NCBI GenBank assembly: GCA_025558095.1 | Contig: JAIVFI010000029.1 | Coordinates: forward strand, 124,001-188,000 | From: Hyaloraphidium curvatum | Lineage: Eukaryota > Monoblepharomycota > Hyaloraphidiomycetes > Hyaloraphidiales > Hyaloraphidiaceae | Length of the DNA: 64,000 nucleotides | Direction: 5' to 3' | Part shown: positions 1 to 10,164 of the stretch, one piece after another | How positions within the stretch are numbered: position 1 is the stretch's first letter | How the letters are laid out: every line of letters begins with the position of its first letter | The notes under the pieces: model-generated | Databases searched by the model: none | Told to the model about the DNA's origin: nothing | Seen by the model: the letters and a program-made list of their open reading frames with translations, nothing else | Program-made: the position numbers and the translations under genes

Positions 1-414
1 CGCGCCTCGCCGCTGGGCTTCGTGAGCATCTTTGTGGAAGGCGGGACGGCGGGCATGTACAACCTCGCCGTGCCAAAGGAGTCCCGCGGCGGGCTGGGCG
101 GACTGCTCACGCTGCGGTGCCTGCTGGACGCCAAGGCTTCCGGCTACAAGCACCTGCTGCTTCAACCGAGCCCCAAGGCCGTCGCGCTCTACAAGAAGAA
201 CGGGTTCAGGGTGACCTCGGGGGGAGGCGAGGTGTGGCTGTACGGGAGCTGGAGGATGGGATGGTTCCCGTTCGCGCTGTTTTGGGCCGTGAGGGTCGGG
301 TTCGCCGTGTGGGGGGTGGTGAAGGGGCCTGTTGGGCTGATCAGGAGGACGGTCGCGTGGGTGGGAAGGTTCTTCGGTTTGGGCAGCTCGGAAGGCAACG
401 CCAAGGGCGCATAA
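1..414 (+). CDS. GNAT-family acetyltransferase, 3' part (5' truncated by window)
   Basis: The frame is open from base 1 to a TAA at 412-414, so only the C-terminal ~137 residues are present. The segment holds a GNAT motif A-like turn (Arg-Gly-Gly-Leu-Gly-Gly, the acetyl-CoA pyrophosphate loop) followed by a helix, and a motif B-like Ala-Leu-Tyr-Lys-Lys-Asn-Gly-Phe, typical of N-acetyltransferases. After the domain there is a hydrophobic stretch (Trp/Phe/Val rich) and a short basic tail, so this copy may be membrane-associated through its C-terminus. The substrate cannot be told. The start lies outside the window. Confidence 0.7.
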   Translation, partial: RASPLGFVSIFVEGGTAGMYNLAVPKESRGGLGGLLTLRCLLDAKASGYKHLLLQPSPKAVALYKKNGFRVTSGGGEVWLYGSWRMGWFPFALFWAVRVGFAVWGVVKGPVGLIRRTVAWVGRFFGLGSSEGNAKGA

Positions 415-810
415 CTATTGTTTCATAGGCCTCTCTTGTACGTACGTGCGTTCCGGAATAACCGCGACGGCTCCGGACCGCAGCGCTCCCGGCATCGGCG
501 ACCGCCTGGCCGGCATCCCACTTCCCCCGCCCAAGTCCCCGCGATGCCAGAGTTGCCGATTTGCTGAGGCAGGCGGCGGCCAAGAAGAAGCAAAGCGGGT
601 GATTAGCTCTGCTGTCGAGGCGGAGACTCGTAGAGGGCCGAAGATCAGCGTGCCCGAGCTGGCGGCGAAGGAGCTGCATGAAGGTGACCACTGTGCTCAA
701 TGCAATGAAATACAACACGATTATGGCCGGACGTTGGCAAATATGTGGTCGGAACCTGCCTGCCTACTTTAGACCCGAGCGGAGTTTCACCGCACGCCGC
801 ACTCCACGAA
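415..810. other. Intergenic region, no gene seen
   Basis: About 400 bases between the GNAT stop and the first ATG of the GH127-like gene. Short open frames here show no recognisable protein pattern. It should contain the terminator of the first gene and the promoter of the second; a short upstream coding exon cannot be excluded. Confidence 0.4.
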
Positions 811-2721
811 ATGCCCTCCCGGCCGCGATTCGGCGCGATTCGGCCCGCAGGCTGGTTGCATGCCCGCATGCGCCACGATCTGGACGGTTTCGTGGGGCAC
901 CTGGACGCGCTGGCGCCGGACATCCTGTCCGCGGACGAGATCTATGGCCGCGACCGCCTGACGCGTTCGACAAGCGGAAAAGACCTCGGCGCACTTGGTG
1001 ACGGCGAGAACGACGCGCAGTTTCTGTGGTGGAACAGCGAGAGCCAGTCCAACTGGCGCGATGGCTGGCTGCGTCACGTCTTGCTGGTCGGGAGCCCCGG
1101 GGAACGCGAGTCGGCCGGCACGTACGTCCGCCGCATGCTCGCCACCGCCGACGCCGGCGGGTACATCGGCATCTCGTGTCCCGACGTGCGATTTCCTCGA
1201 TCGGGGGAAAACGGCGAATTTTGGGCGCTGGCGACACTCGGTCGCGTGCTCCTCGCATACGCCGACGCCGGAGAGGACAAAACCCTGGCAGAAGCCGTTG
1301 TGCCCGCCCTGCGGCGCGCCCTTGCCGTGGTCATGGAGGCGTGGCCAATCGGTGGTGCCTCACCCTTCCCGGAGGACGGCTACGCCGGCGCGCTCCACGG
1401 CCTGATGCTCACGGATGTTCTCGATGCCGTGGCGGAGCGCACAGGGGACGACATGCTGCGCAGCTACGCGGCCTGGCTCTACCGTTCTTACAGCTCTGCA
1501 CCCAATTGCGAGCCCGATGCTCAGCTTCTGCGGCTCCTCGACCCCGAAATCCGCTTCGAGGGCCACGGCGTGCACACGTACGAGCACCTTCGCGCGCTTC
1601 TCGTTGCCTGGAGCGCGGAAGACGCCCCGGAGGACCTTTCCGATGGCCTGCAATCCTACCTAGCGCGCCTGGAGACTTGCCTGACCCCCGCCGGCGGACC
1701 CATCGGCGACGAATGGATCAAGGGGCGCGCCGCCGATCCCACCGAGACGGGCTACGAGCTCTGCTCGATCCAGGAGCTCCTCGACTCACTCCTCCACCTC
1801 GCTGCCGCCACCGACGACCTCCGCTGGGTCGACATTGCCGAGCTGACCCTCCTGAACGCCGGCATGGGCGCCTTCCACCCGGAACTCCCCGCAATTGCAT
1901 ACCTCTCCACCGACAACCAGGTCCGTATGACGGGGCAGCGCCCCGGCGCACCCGAGGACCCGAAGCAGACGCGGTACAGGTACTCCCCGCTTCACAGGGA
2001 GGCGGCCGTGTGCTGTGCGCCCAATGCCGGGCGCATGCTGCCCACCGCGCTCGGCTCGGCGGTCCTCGTTGAGGAGGATTCGCTCTGCGTCGCTTTGTTC
2101 CTTCCCCTGGAGGCGGACTTGGAAGTCGCCGGCGTCCCGGTGCATCTTGAAGTGCGCGCAGAACGGCCGGGGGACACGAAGCTGGAGGTGTTGGTCCGCT
2201 CGGAAGGCGCAATCTCGTTCGAACTGGCCGTGCGCAAGCCCGCCTGGGCCGAGAAGCTCGAGTTCCACCTCAACCCTTCCCCCCGCTCTGCGGATCCGCC
2301 CGTCGGTGTGCACGCGGATCGGATCTCGGTCCGCCTCGCCCTTTCTCCGCAAAGCCCCTCACGCACCCTCACCGTGCGCTTCCCCTGCCCCCCGCGCATT
2401 CGCCGCGGCCCAACCGGCGACGCTATCGTCTCCCACGGCCCGCTGCTGATGACCCTTCCCATCCCGAGCCGCACCACCAAGACCAAGGAGCTGGCGCCGG
2501 GATTCTGGGACCTGGCGGAGGAGCCGTTGGACGACGAGCACGCGAGGATGGAGCTGGACCCGGTGGGGGAGGTGAAGGAAGTGGACGGCGGAGTGGAGGT
2601 GGGGTTCGTGCTGCGCGGGGAGGGGGGACACGGAGCGAGGGTGCGGAGGAGGCTGGTGAGGATGGGAACGTCGGCGCTGCGGAGGGTGACGTTCCCGCTG
2701 GCGAAGCACAGCAAAAGCTGA
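811..2721 (+). CDS. GH127/DUF1680-like glycoside hydrolase (putative beta-L-arabinofuranosidase family)
   Basis: Single-exon gene of 636 codons. The frame is open further upstream, but the first in-frame ATG is at 811; the family pattern (Pro-x-Gly-Trp-Leu, then Gly-Phe-x-Gly-His-Leu) begins about ten residues later, so little is missing. The GH127 zinc/nucleophile signature is seen: Glu-x-Cys in Gly-Tyr-Glu-Leu-Cys-Ser near codon 330, and the Cys-Cys pair in Ala-Val-Cys-Cys-Ala-Pro-Asn about 85 residues later. In characterised GH127 enzymes these residues bind zinc and supply the cysteine nucleophile. The N-terminal half should be an (alpha/alpha)6 barrel and the C-terminal half beta-sandwich. 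No clear signal peptide is seen, so it may act in the cytosol. The sugar substrate is inferred only from family membership. Confidence 0.78.
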   Translation: MPSRPRFGAIRPAGWLHARMRHDLDGFVGHLDALAPDILSADEIYGRDRLTRSTSGKDLGALGDGENDAQFLWWNSESQSNWRDGWLRHVLLVGSPGERESAGTYVRRMLATADAGGYIGISCPDVRFPRSGENGEFWALATLGRVLLAYADAGEDKTLAEAVVPALRRALAVVMEAWPIGGASPFPEDGYAGALHGLMLTDVLDAVAERTGDDMLRSYAAWLYRSYSSAPNCEPDAQLLRLLDPEIRFEGHGVHTYEHLRALLVAWSAEDAPEDLSDGLQSYLARLETCLTPAGGPIGDEWIKGRAADPTETGYELCSIQELLDSLLHLAAATDDLRWVDIAELTLLNAGMGAFHPELPAIAYLSTDNQVRMTGQRPGAPEDPKQTRYRYSPLHREAAVCCAPNAGRMLPTALGSAVLVEEDSLCVALFLPLEADLEVAGVPVHLEVRAERPGDTKLEVLVRSEGAISFELAVRKPAWAEKLEFHLNPSPRSADPPVGVHADRISVRLALSPQSPSRTLTVRFPCPPRIRRGPTGDAIVSHGPLLMTLPIPSRTTKTKELAPGFWDLAEEPLDDEHARMELDPVGEVKEVDGGVEVGFVLRGEGGHGARVRRRLVRMGTSALRRVTFPLAKHSKS

Positions 2722-3023
2722 TCCAGACATCTACTGTGCGTTCGAAAGTGCCCGGCACTGGTGAATCAACACCGGGATGCAGCTGCAAAGGTCTCCGATA
2801 GCGTCGCCTAAAAAAAATGGGTGTCTCCCAGTTGTGCCGAAATCTGACTTTGTCAGGTCCGCGATTCGCACTTCAAGCCTTCTGATGGAGCTTTCTTCGT
2901 TCTCACGCTCGCAATCAACCATTCAATCTCCCCTTTCTCGGATTTTCATGGGTTTCTCCGTGGGGGATAGACGGGTCCAGTTCCCGACCTTTGCCTCGGC
3001 TGCGTCATCCGCAAAGCACCGAC

Positions 3024-5864
3024 ATGGGCCCCCCCGCGGCGCGCAAGGCCGCCGGCCACTCGCTCGTGCTGCCGGCGATTTCTACTCCCCCGGCGGTCGG
3101 GTGGCCCCGCGTCGGGTCGTCCCCGGAGTTCCGCATCATAGCAGGGATGAACCTCCTCCTTGTCCTCCCCGTAGTGGGGACCTGCCTCCAAGCAAAGCCA
3201 TGGTTCCCCCCGGCTCTGCTATGCCTGCTTCATTCCGCGCTCTGTGCTTCCCTAGTTTTGCTCGGACCGGGCGCGCACCCCCTCTACATCTTCGCCCGAG
3301 TTGTTGCGGTGCACCTCCCGTTCCGGCCCGTTCCCGGCGCGCCGAAGCGCTTCTCCCTTGTTATCAGCGTCGGTCTGACGATCACTCAGGCCGCTTGGTT
3401 GGCCACCGGATCTGGCCCAAGAATTCCGTGGTTCCTCCTGGTGCTCGCGTCGGCGAACATCGCAAACTCCATCTTTGGCCTCTGCATTGCCTGTCTTATA
3501 TACTCGGACCTCCTGGTCAGGTTCAACCTGTTGCCGGCACATATGTACACGGACTACAAGCGGCCCTACTCACGCGACGAAGTGCTCGGTGTCTACGCAC
3601 GGTGGCTTCCCGCGATGTACCTCCAGTTCGCGACGCCGCTGGACGAGGGGCAGGTGAAGGCCACGGCACAGAATGAGGAGCCCGAGTTTGAGATCTACTG
3701 TGCCAATGGCGTCTGCAAGATGGTTCCGATCAAGAGGGAAGGCGCGGACCAGGGAAACATGACGACGATCACCCGCCGCCGTCCGCGGACGCCTGTGGCC
3801 AAGGCCCCGGAGGCCAACTTGGAGGACATGTGGAAGAGCATCGTGACCCCGCTGGCAAAACCCCTCTCCGAAGTCGTGACAAGCGGACGCCGTGCGAGCA
3901 TCCCGGCGCCGGGCGGGCTGGCGGAGGTGATGGGCGGCTCGGCGTTCATCCCGATCGCGCAGCGCGCCCAGGAACTGGAGGAGGGCGTGCGCACGGCGCT
4001 AAACGAGTTCCGTGGGAAGGGCGGTGGGCACCACCACGGTGTGGACATGTCGCTGTGGACGGACGAGCTTCTCGCCGAGTGGAGCTCCAAGTTCCTCGGG
4101 AGCGAGACCAAACGGGCCGAGCCTGCGGACGGGTTCGATGCCGGCCTGACTTTCAAACACCCATTCTTCGACCAGGCGATGTGGACGGCCCAGAGCATGC
4201 TTGCGGAGCGGGAGATGATCGACGCCTTTACCGACGATCGCGCGGACGCCGAGGTGACGAAACGAAAGGGTGAGTACGCGACTTTGAGCCATTCTGAGCT
4301 CCTCTGACGGCTCCCACATGCGTCAGTTGTCCCTGTATTGACGGACCCTGCCTACATCAGCGAGAGGGATGCCGCATACGCTAGGTTCGTGGATGGCAAC
4401 CCGACGTGGGAGTCGGAACCAGTCCGCCGCCTGCGGGACCTACGAGCCACCGAGTACGCGGTGCTGGACCGCACGGGGGCGGTCTACATGGATTATACGG
4501 CCGGAGGCCTCCCCGCGAGGTCGCAGCTGGACGCCCTTCTGCTCCTGCTCCGCGAGAATGTGCTTGGGAACCCGCACTCTGCTTGCCCGGCGTCGCTGGC
4601 GGCTTCGTTCCTGGACAAGAGGGCCCGCGAGGCGGTCCTGTCGTTCTTCCATGCTTCCGAGGACGAGTACGACGTCATCTTCACTCAGAATGCCAGCGGG
4701 GCGTGTCGAATCGTGGCGGACAACTTCGTCTTCTCGGATTCGTCGACCTTCCTGTACTGCGTGGACAACCACACGAGCATCGTCGGGATCAGGGAATGGG
4801 CGCGCAAAAAGGGCGCAAGGATCGACACTGTTCCCATTGTCCGGCCCGACATGCGGATCGACGAGAAAATGCTCCGCCAGAAGCTTGAGGCCATCACGAC
4901 TGCCGGCCCCGGCCCACATCTCTTCGCCTACCCGGCACAGAGCAACGTGACGGGCGTCAAGCATCCGCTCAAGTACGTGCGCTGGGCGCAGGAGCTCGGC
5001 TGGATCGTGCTCTGCGACGTCGCAGCATTCGTCCCGTCTTCGCGGCTGGATCTCGGTGTCGTCAAGCCCCAGTTCGCCCCCCTGTCGTTCTACAAGATGT
5101 TTGGATTTCCCACGGGCCTCGGGTTGGTGACATCGAGGCCGCACTGGTCCCGAAGCTGATTTGCCTGCAGCGCCCTCCTTGTTCGCAAGGACGCCTATCC
5201 GCTGCTACAGCGCCATGGATTCCTTGGGGGCACCGTCCGCGTGGTGACGGTCCACGACGAAGGCCACTTCTGGCTCGACGACGGACACCCGCGGTTCGAG
5301 GACGGGACCGTCAACTACCTCAACATCCCTGCCGTCGAGATCGGCCTGCGCTACCTCGACCGGATCGGCATCGATGCCGTCACTTCCCTGGTGCGATGCC
5401 TCACGGGTTGGCTGATCGAAGCACTGCTGTTGCTCACGCACCCGAACGGACGCTCGCTCGTCACCATCTATGGCCCCCACGACACGGTGGAAAGGGGTGG
5501 CACAATAGTCGTCAACCTGCGCGATGCCAACGGCGATCCCATCCAGGCCAAGGTCGTGGAGCAAGAAGCGAACCACGAGAACGTCAACGTTCGTGTTGGG
5601 TGTTTCTGTAACCCCGGCGCTATCACGGTCGGGCTGGAGCTTGAGGCGTGGAAGGTTGCGAAGGACATGAAGTTTGGCGAGGTCTGCGTCGCACTTCCCA
5701 AGGGCCCGCTCGGGATGATCCGTATCAGCATCGGTCTGGCAAGCAACTTCGACGACGTTTTCCGCATGTATATGTTCATGAAGGGCTTCTTGGATCCGGA
5801 GGTGGTGAACAGGGCAAATGCCGCCTTCATGGCGCGCTACGTCGCTCCCGGAGGACTGTGCTGA
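3024..5864 (+). CDS. DUF4395 membrane domain fused to a molybdenum-cofactor-sulfurase-like class V aminotransferase
   Basis: Proposed three exons, 3024-4269, 4327-5122 and 5171-5864 (911 aa, frame kept throughout). Residues ~1-170 are a DUF4395-type membrane domain with about four hydrophobic helices, an Ala-Pro-Lys-Arg-Phe motif and a Cys-x-x-Cys (Cys-Ile-Ala-Cys). A linker of ~240 residues follows. The C-terminal ~480 residues are a NifS-like PLP enzyme: Asn-His-Thr-Ser-Ile near the cofactor, PLP lysine in Ser-Phe-Tyr-Lys-Met-Phe-Gly, and the catalytic-loop motif Gly-Cys-Phe-Cys-Asn-Pro-Gly typical of Moco sulfurases. There is no MOSC domain. Intron 1 starts GTGAGT, has CTGAC near its end and finishes CGTCAG. 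The downstream frame has no ATG before its core, which argues for one joined gene. Inferred role: membrane-tethered sulfur transfer from cysteine. If intron 1 is not spliced, the first protein would stop at 4307. Confidence 0.72.
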
Positions 5865-5947
5865 TCGCTTTGGGAGAGATGCAGTAGTGGAGGCATGGAA
5901 GCGATGTGATTACGTAGGAACTCTCGAGTCAACGTACAAAGCCCTCC

Positions 5948-7095
5948 TCAGCCCGGGCCTTCAAAAGCCGCTCGCACCTCATCGCGGGTGAAGTGCCCGT
6001 CGATCATCCCTGCAACGACGTCTAGCGCGCCGTTGGGGGACCCAAACGCGTTGACCGCGTTTCTCCTCATCCGCAGCTGCTTCTTCGTCGGTGCTGCGCT
6101 TCCGCAACTTCGCCCTCGCACCGCCTTTTGGGAGCGCGAAATCTGCCAAGCATCTGTCCCTGTGCTTCGCATCCGACGCGCCATCACTGATCCAGATATC
6201 GCCACAGAACGCGCAACGACAGGGTGAGGAAAGCGACCTTCTTCGGGTGCTAGGTGCGATACATGGCCTTGTCGGCGGGCCTGGCGGGGTACCTGACTTC
6301 TTGCTTGCCGAATGCCACGTATCCATTGTCCGAAATGCGGCGCCACGGCTTGCCGGGCGACGCATTGTCTTGAGAGCAAACCGCCGGACGTAGGTCATCT
6401 GCCTTGCTTTCTCCACCCTGTATTCTTCCGGAATCAGTTGGCTGCCGTCCGTATGGAGCAAGTGGATGGTTTGATCGGAGCGCCACCACTCATTAACAAA
6501 GGAGCGGTTTCTCAGCAGCGGCGCAAACACGGTCGGAAACAGTTCGGTGAGGAGGAGGGCCGAATAAAGTGACACGCGGTCCACCAGCAAGTTCTGCACG
6601 GTTGGCGTACTGAGAATGAACGCCAGAATGCCGGGAGACAGCCTGATCCGGTCGATCTGTTCCCTCGGGGCTGGAACGAATTCGGCACGCGGTTTGCTGA
6701 TCACCGGTGTCGTGGAGGGATTTGAGAGGCGCAGGCTCGCGCGGCTGCGGCTCTCCTGGCACTTCGGGATCTCCCTGCAACCCCAGCCCCTCTTCGTCGA
6801 ATCCGAAAAGCTCGTCGAGGACTCCCGGAGGGTATCTTCGCCGTAATCGAGGTGCCTCGACGCCTGACGCTCCTTGGGACTCCATTCTCGCCTCCCCATC
6901 CTCATGATCGACCTCTATGCTTTCCAATAATTCCAGAGGATAATGCCGCCTCGTCCTCGGAGACCTCATGGCGCGATTCGCAACCGATGATGCCCACAAG
7001 TGTCCGACGGCAGATCCGGCGCCGTTGCGCCCTCCCGAAGGCGCATCGCGGCCGGAGGGACCGGCTTCCGTTGGAGATGCAGCGTCCGCAAGCAT
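5948..7095 (-). pseudogene. Zinc-finger-like hypothetical gene with several frame changes (mini-introns or pseudogene)
   Basis: Protein-like stretches sit in successive minus-strand frames. The first runs from the ATG at 7095 to ~6705 and has two similar segments with Arg-Arg-x-Tyr-Pro, then Leu-Leu/Leu-Asp-Glu and acidic residues. A 34-nt GT..AG gap (6671-6704) restores frame into a hydrophobic part (Ala-Phe-Ile-Leu-Ser, Leu-Leu-Thr-Glu-Leu-Phe). Later there is Cys-x2-Cys-Gly ... His-x3-Cys resembling a C2HC finger (~6195-6130), and after one more shift a clean C-terminus ending at 5948. The gaps needed (34, ~25, ~28 nt) are far shorter than most introns here, so either this genome has mini-introns or the gene has decayed. 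Function unknown. Confidence 0.35.
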
Positions 7096-7259
7096 GGCGG
7101 TGCCCAGCGAACGGTAAAACACTCGGTAAAGGCAAAAGACAAAGGCGGGGGATCAGGGTGGGACGAATCGGCGGCGCGGGCGAGAGCTGTCGCGGGCCGC
7201 GTCTCCTGCAGCCGCACTTCCTTATATCGGCGGCCGGTCCTTGTTCCCCGCGCTCCGCG
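7096..7259. promoter_or_regulatory. Divergent promoter region between the 7095(-) and 7260(+) genes
   Basis: 164 bp separates the two divergent starts. A TATA-like CTTATATC lies about 40 bp before the plus-strand ATG at 7260. No other element is recognisable by eye. Confidence 0.35.
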
Positions 7260-8578
7260 ATGAAGGCCATCAGCCTCCCGAAGCTCGTCAAATCGCCGGC
7301 CGAGCTCACGGTCTCGGAGGTCCCCGAGCCGGCCTGCCCCGACGATGCGGTCGTCTGCCGCGTCGTGGGCATCGGCCTGAACTTCCTCGAGACCCTGATG
7401 ATCCAGGGAAAGTACCAGCACAAGCCGAAGCTCCCGTTCATTCCCGGCATCGAGTTCAGCGGGATCATCGAGCGCGTCGGGAAGAAGGTCGAGGCGGAAG
7501 GGGAGTGGAAAGTCGGCGACAAAGGTGGGAATAGCTCTCCCTCTCTCTGTTTCTGTCCTCTAACCTGCCTCCAGTGTTCGGCGGCGCGTTCCCCGGCGGC
7601 GGGGGCGGGGGCTGCTGGGCCGAGAAGGTCGTCGTTGTCCCCTCGGACTACCGCCTCTTCCACCTCCCCGACTACCTCACCATGAGGCAGGCCTGCAACG
7701 TCCTCTCCAACTACTCGACCGCCTGGGCCGGCTTGGTCATCATCGGCCGGATCAAGCGCGGCGAGGTGGTCCTGTGCCACGCCGGCGCCGGCGGCGTCTC
7801 GCTCGCCGCCGTACAGGTCGCCAAGCGGCTGTACGGGTGCACGGTGATCGCCACGTGCGGGAGCGAGGCCAAGCGGCGGATCTGCCTGGACAACGGGGCC
7901 GACTACGCCATCGACTACACCGTGACCAAGGACTGGGCGGCCGAGGTGAAGCGCATCTGCGAGAAGGACCTCGGCCGCAAAGGGGAAAGGATCGGCGTGG
8001 ACTTGGTCTACGATCCCATCGCGGCCATCAACGACTCGCTGCGCGCCTGCGCGTGGGGCGCCAGGATCGTGATCATTGGCTTCGCGAGCCGCGACGCGGC
8101 CACGGACCCGGAGAGGGTGCCGACAAACAGAGTGCTGATCAAGCAGGTCTCGCTTTTGGGCTGCCGCGCTGGCGAAAGTGGGTTCACCAGCTCCCTCCCT
8201 TTGCTTTTCGTTCCGCTGACTTTGTTCGAACCAGACGCGCGGATGGACCCCTCCGTCGTGCCTTCGCAGTGGAATGGCATTTTCAACCTCTTCGCCTCCA
8301 CTCCGGCGCGCCCCGTCACCTTCCCCCCGCCCGACCAGCCCGCCCTGCGCGGGCTCGCCGCGGTCCCGCGCGGCCTGGAGATGCTCGCCTCGCGCCAGAG
8401 CTACGGCAAGGCCGTAGTGGAGCTTGGCACGCCCGAGGAGATGGATAGCACGGGGAGCAAGGGAAGCCCGTTCACGGAGAAGGCGAAGAAGCAGATCTCG
8501 GCGGACTGGGAGAGGCGCAGGGCGGAGAAGGAGAGAGAGCTCAGGGAGTTCGTCGACGCGGGCAGGCCGAGGCTTTAG
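7260..8578 (+). CDS. Zinc-independent quinone oxidoreductase (MDR superfamily)
   Basis: Exons 7260-7524, 7575-8177 and 8235-8578 (403 aa). The first intron is GTGGGA...CTCCAG and joins to give Val-Gly-Asp-Lys-Val-Phe-Gly, the family hallmark. The second (57 nt, ending AACCAG) is in frame, so its removal is inferred from its T-rich 3' end and family length. The N-terminal GroES-like half has Gly-Leu-Asn-Phe-Leu-Glu and Pro-Gly-Ile-Glu-Phe-Ser-Gly. The Rossmann half has Ala-Gly-Ala-Gly-Gly-Val-Ser-Leu-Ala-Ala, which binds NADPH. No zinc ligands are present, as expected for NADPH:quinone reductases. Likely role: two-electron reduction of quinones or enones in cytosol. The basic/acidic C-terminal tail is longer than usual. 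Confidence 0.85.
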
Positions 8579-8632
8579 GCTCTCAAAGGCAATCAAAGAG
8601 CATTACATGAGTACACCAACGATCGATCCGAG

Positions 8633-9961
8633 TCAAAGCTTCCCTCCCGACTTCCGAAGGTGCTCCACGATCGCCGCCTCCACCTCCGCCGAGGGCAGCG
8701 CCGTTGGCGCCTTGTTGCCCAGGTGCGGCCCACCTTCCTGTCTGCTGATGTCGCCCGCCGTCCACCCCGCCACTGCCCCGCCCCGCGCTGCCTCCTCCTT
8801 GTTCAGCCTCGCGGCCAGCTCGTCCATGGTGACGGGCATGGGTGTCGGCTCCGAGACGTAGTCCACGTAGGCCTCGTATCTGCAAACACTGGGCATCAAT
8901 CATCGCAGCAACGTGGGGCCGCTGCGGACCCACCTGTACGTCAGGTTCCAGATACCTCTGTGGACCACGGCCACGGCGTAGCAGTCCCTCCCGTTGCCGC
9001 CGTAAGCGAGCTCGGTGTAGACGGCGAAGCGCGAGTGCTTTTCCAGAGTGTCGTCGACACGGACAACAGCGAGGGAGACGTCGGGGTGGCGCGAGATGCG
9101 GATCAAGGGAGGATCGGAATGGAGGTGGCTCATTGTCTCCTGCGCAACGGGCTCGACATCAGTTCCCATCCCGGCAACGGACATCCCCGACGGCAAACCC
9201 ACGTCGAACAGCGCGTCCTGCTCCCGCCAGTGCTCCTCGAACCTGCCCACATCCTCGACGATCTCCCTCGCCCGCGGGATCATTTCGCGGTACAGGTCCC
9301 CGAACAGCTTCGCCATGTCGTCGAACTGGAAGATGTTTGCCGGCAGCGGCGTCCGCGAGGGGTCCGAGGGGCGGGTGAAGGCATCGATAGTCCAGACGAT
9401 GCGGGCGGCGTCCCTGGTCGAACGGGAGTGGCAGAATTCAGCAGCCTACTAGCGCACCGGAGCAAGGAACGCACCGGTTCCGGACCTTGTTGAAGTCCCC
9501 CGCCAGCGCCGCGTCGACTAGCAGCTCCTTCCTCTGCCTGGCCCACACGGCGTCGAGCAGCCCCAGGATGCCCAGCAGCCCGTCGTGGTCAAAGTGGTCG
9601 TTGGACACCAGCACGAACGAGCCCGGCGCGATGCCCAGGTGGTCCTCGCCCCTGGGGTCCTCGAGGAACGCGAAGACGCAGGCCGTCGAGACGTCCCCCT
9701 GGAGGAAGCCCGGCGGGAGAACTTCAGCTTCACCCGACGCGGGGCAGGCCCGAGAGAGCCCACCCTGTATTTCGGCTCGGCGCCGACGCGCACCGAGTGC
9801 GTCAGCGAGTGGAGCGCCGGTGGGCGGTCCGGCCCGGCGAGGAAGTCCGCCACTTCGGGAAGGAAGTTCGACACGTCGCAGAGCAGCACCTGCGCGCCGG
9901 CCTTGGCCGCCGCCAGCGCATCGTCGAATGGTGCGAACGCATACGCCGCTTTCCGCGGCAT
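8633..9961 (-). CDS. DUF6687-like protein of unknown function
   Basis: Four exons on the minus strand: 9764-9961, 9475-9698, 8934-9413 and 8633-8879 (382 aa, total length divisible by three). Introns are 65, 61 and 54 nt with GTGGGC, GTGCGT and GTGGGT donors. The second exon carries Ser-Asn-Asp-His-Phe-Asp-His-Asp-Gly-Leu-Leu, resembling the Asn-His-Phe-Asp-x-Asp-Gly motif that I recall from bacterial DUF6687 proteins; the His/Asp cluster suggests a metal site. The C-terminal part has Trp-Asn-Leu-Thr-Tyr-Arg and an amphipathic end. No signal peptide or membrane helix. Family name from memory, moderate certainty; no reaction can be assigned. Confidence 0.65.
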
Positions 9962-10164
9962 TCTGACTTTCCGATGGGTCTACGAGGGAGGCATTGGGGA
10001 GGGGCCGGTAGGATGGGGGACGGCCGGTGGCGTGCTGCGGGTCCGGGGCGGAGATCGAGTCATCCTCCCTCTAACTCGGCCAACGTAATGTCTCCCTCGC
10101 TGTCATGCCATTCGTGTTGGCCGAGCTCTTAATCATCGCGCAGTGTCCGTCCGAGCCGGATGCC

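Noticed and set aside
745-810. Upstream non-ATG start of the GH127-like gene
   Set aside because: The codon at 745 is GTG; the first ATG is at 811, just before the family pattern begins.
4270-4307. Taking the DUF4395 protein as ending at the TGA at 4305-4307
   Set aside because: GTGAGT at 4270 and the frame-restoring acceptor at 4326 fit an intron better, and the next frame lacks an ATG.
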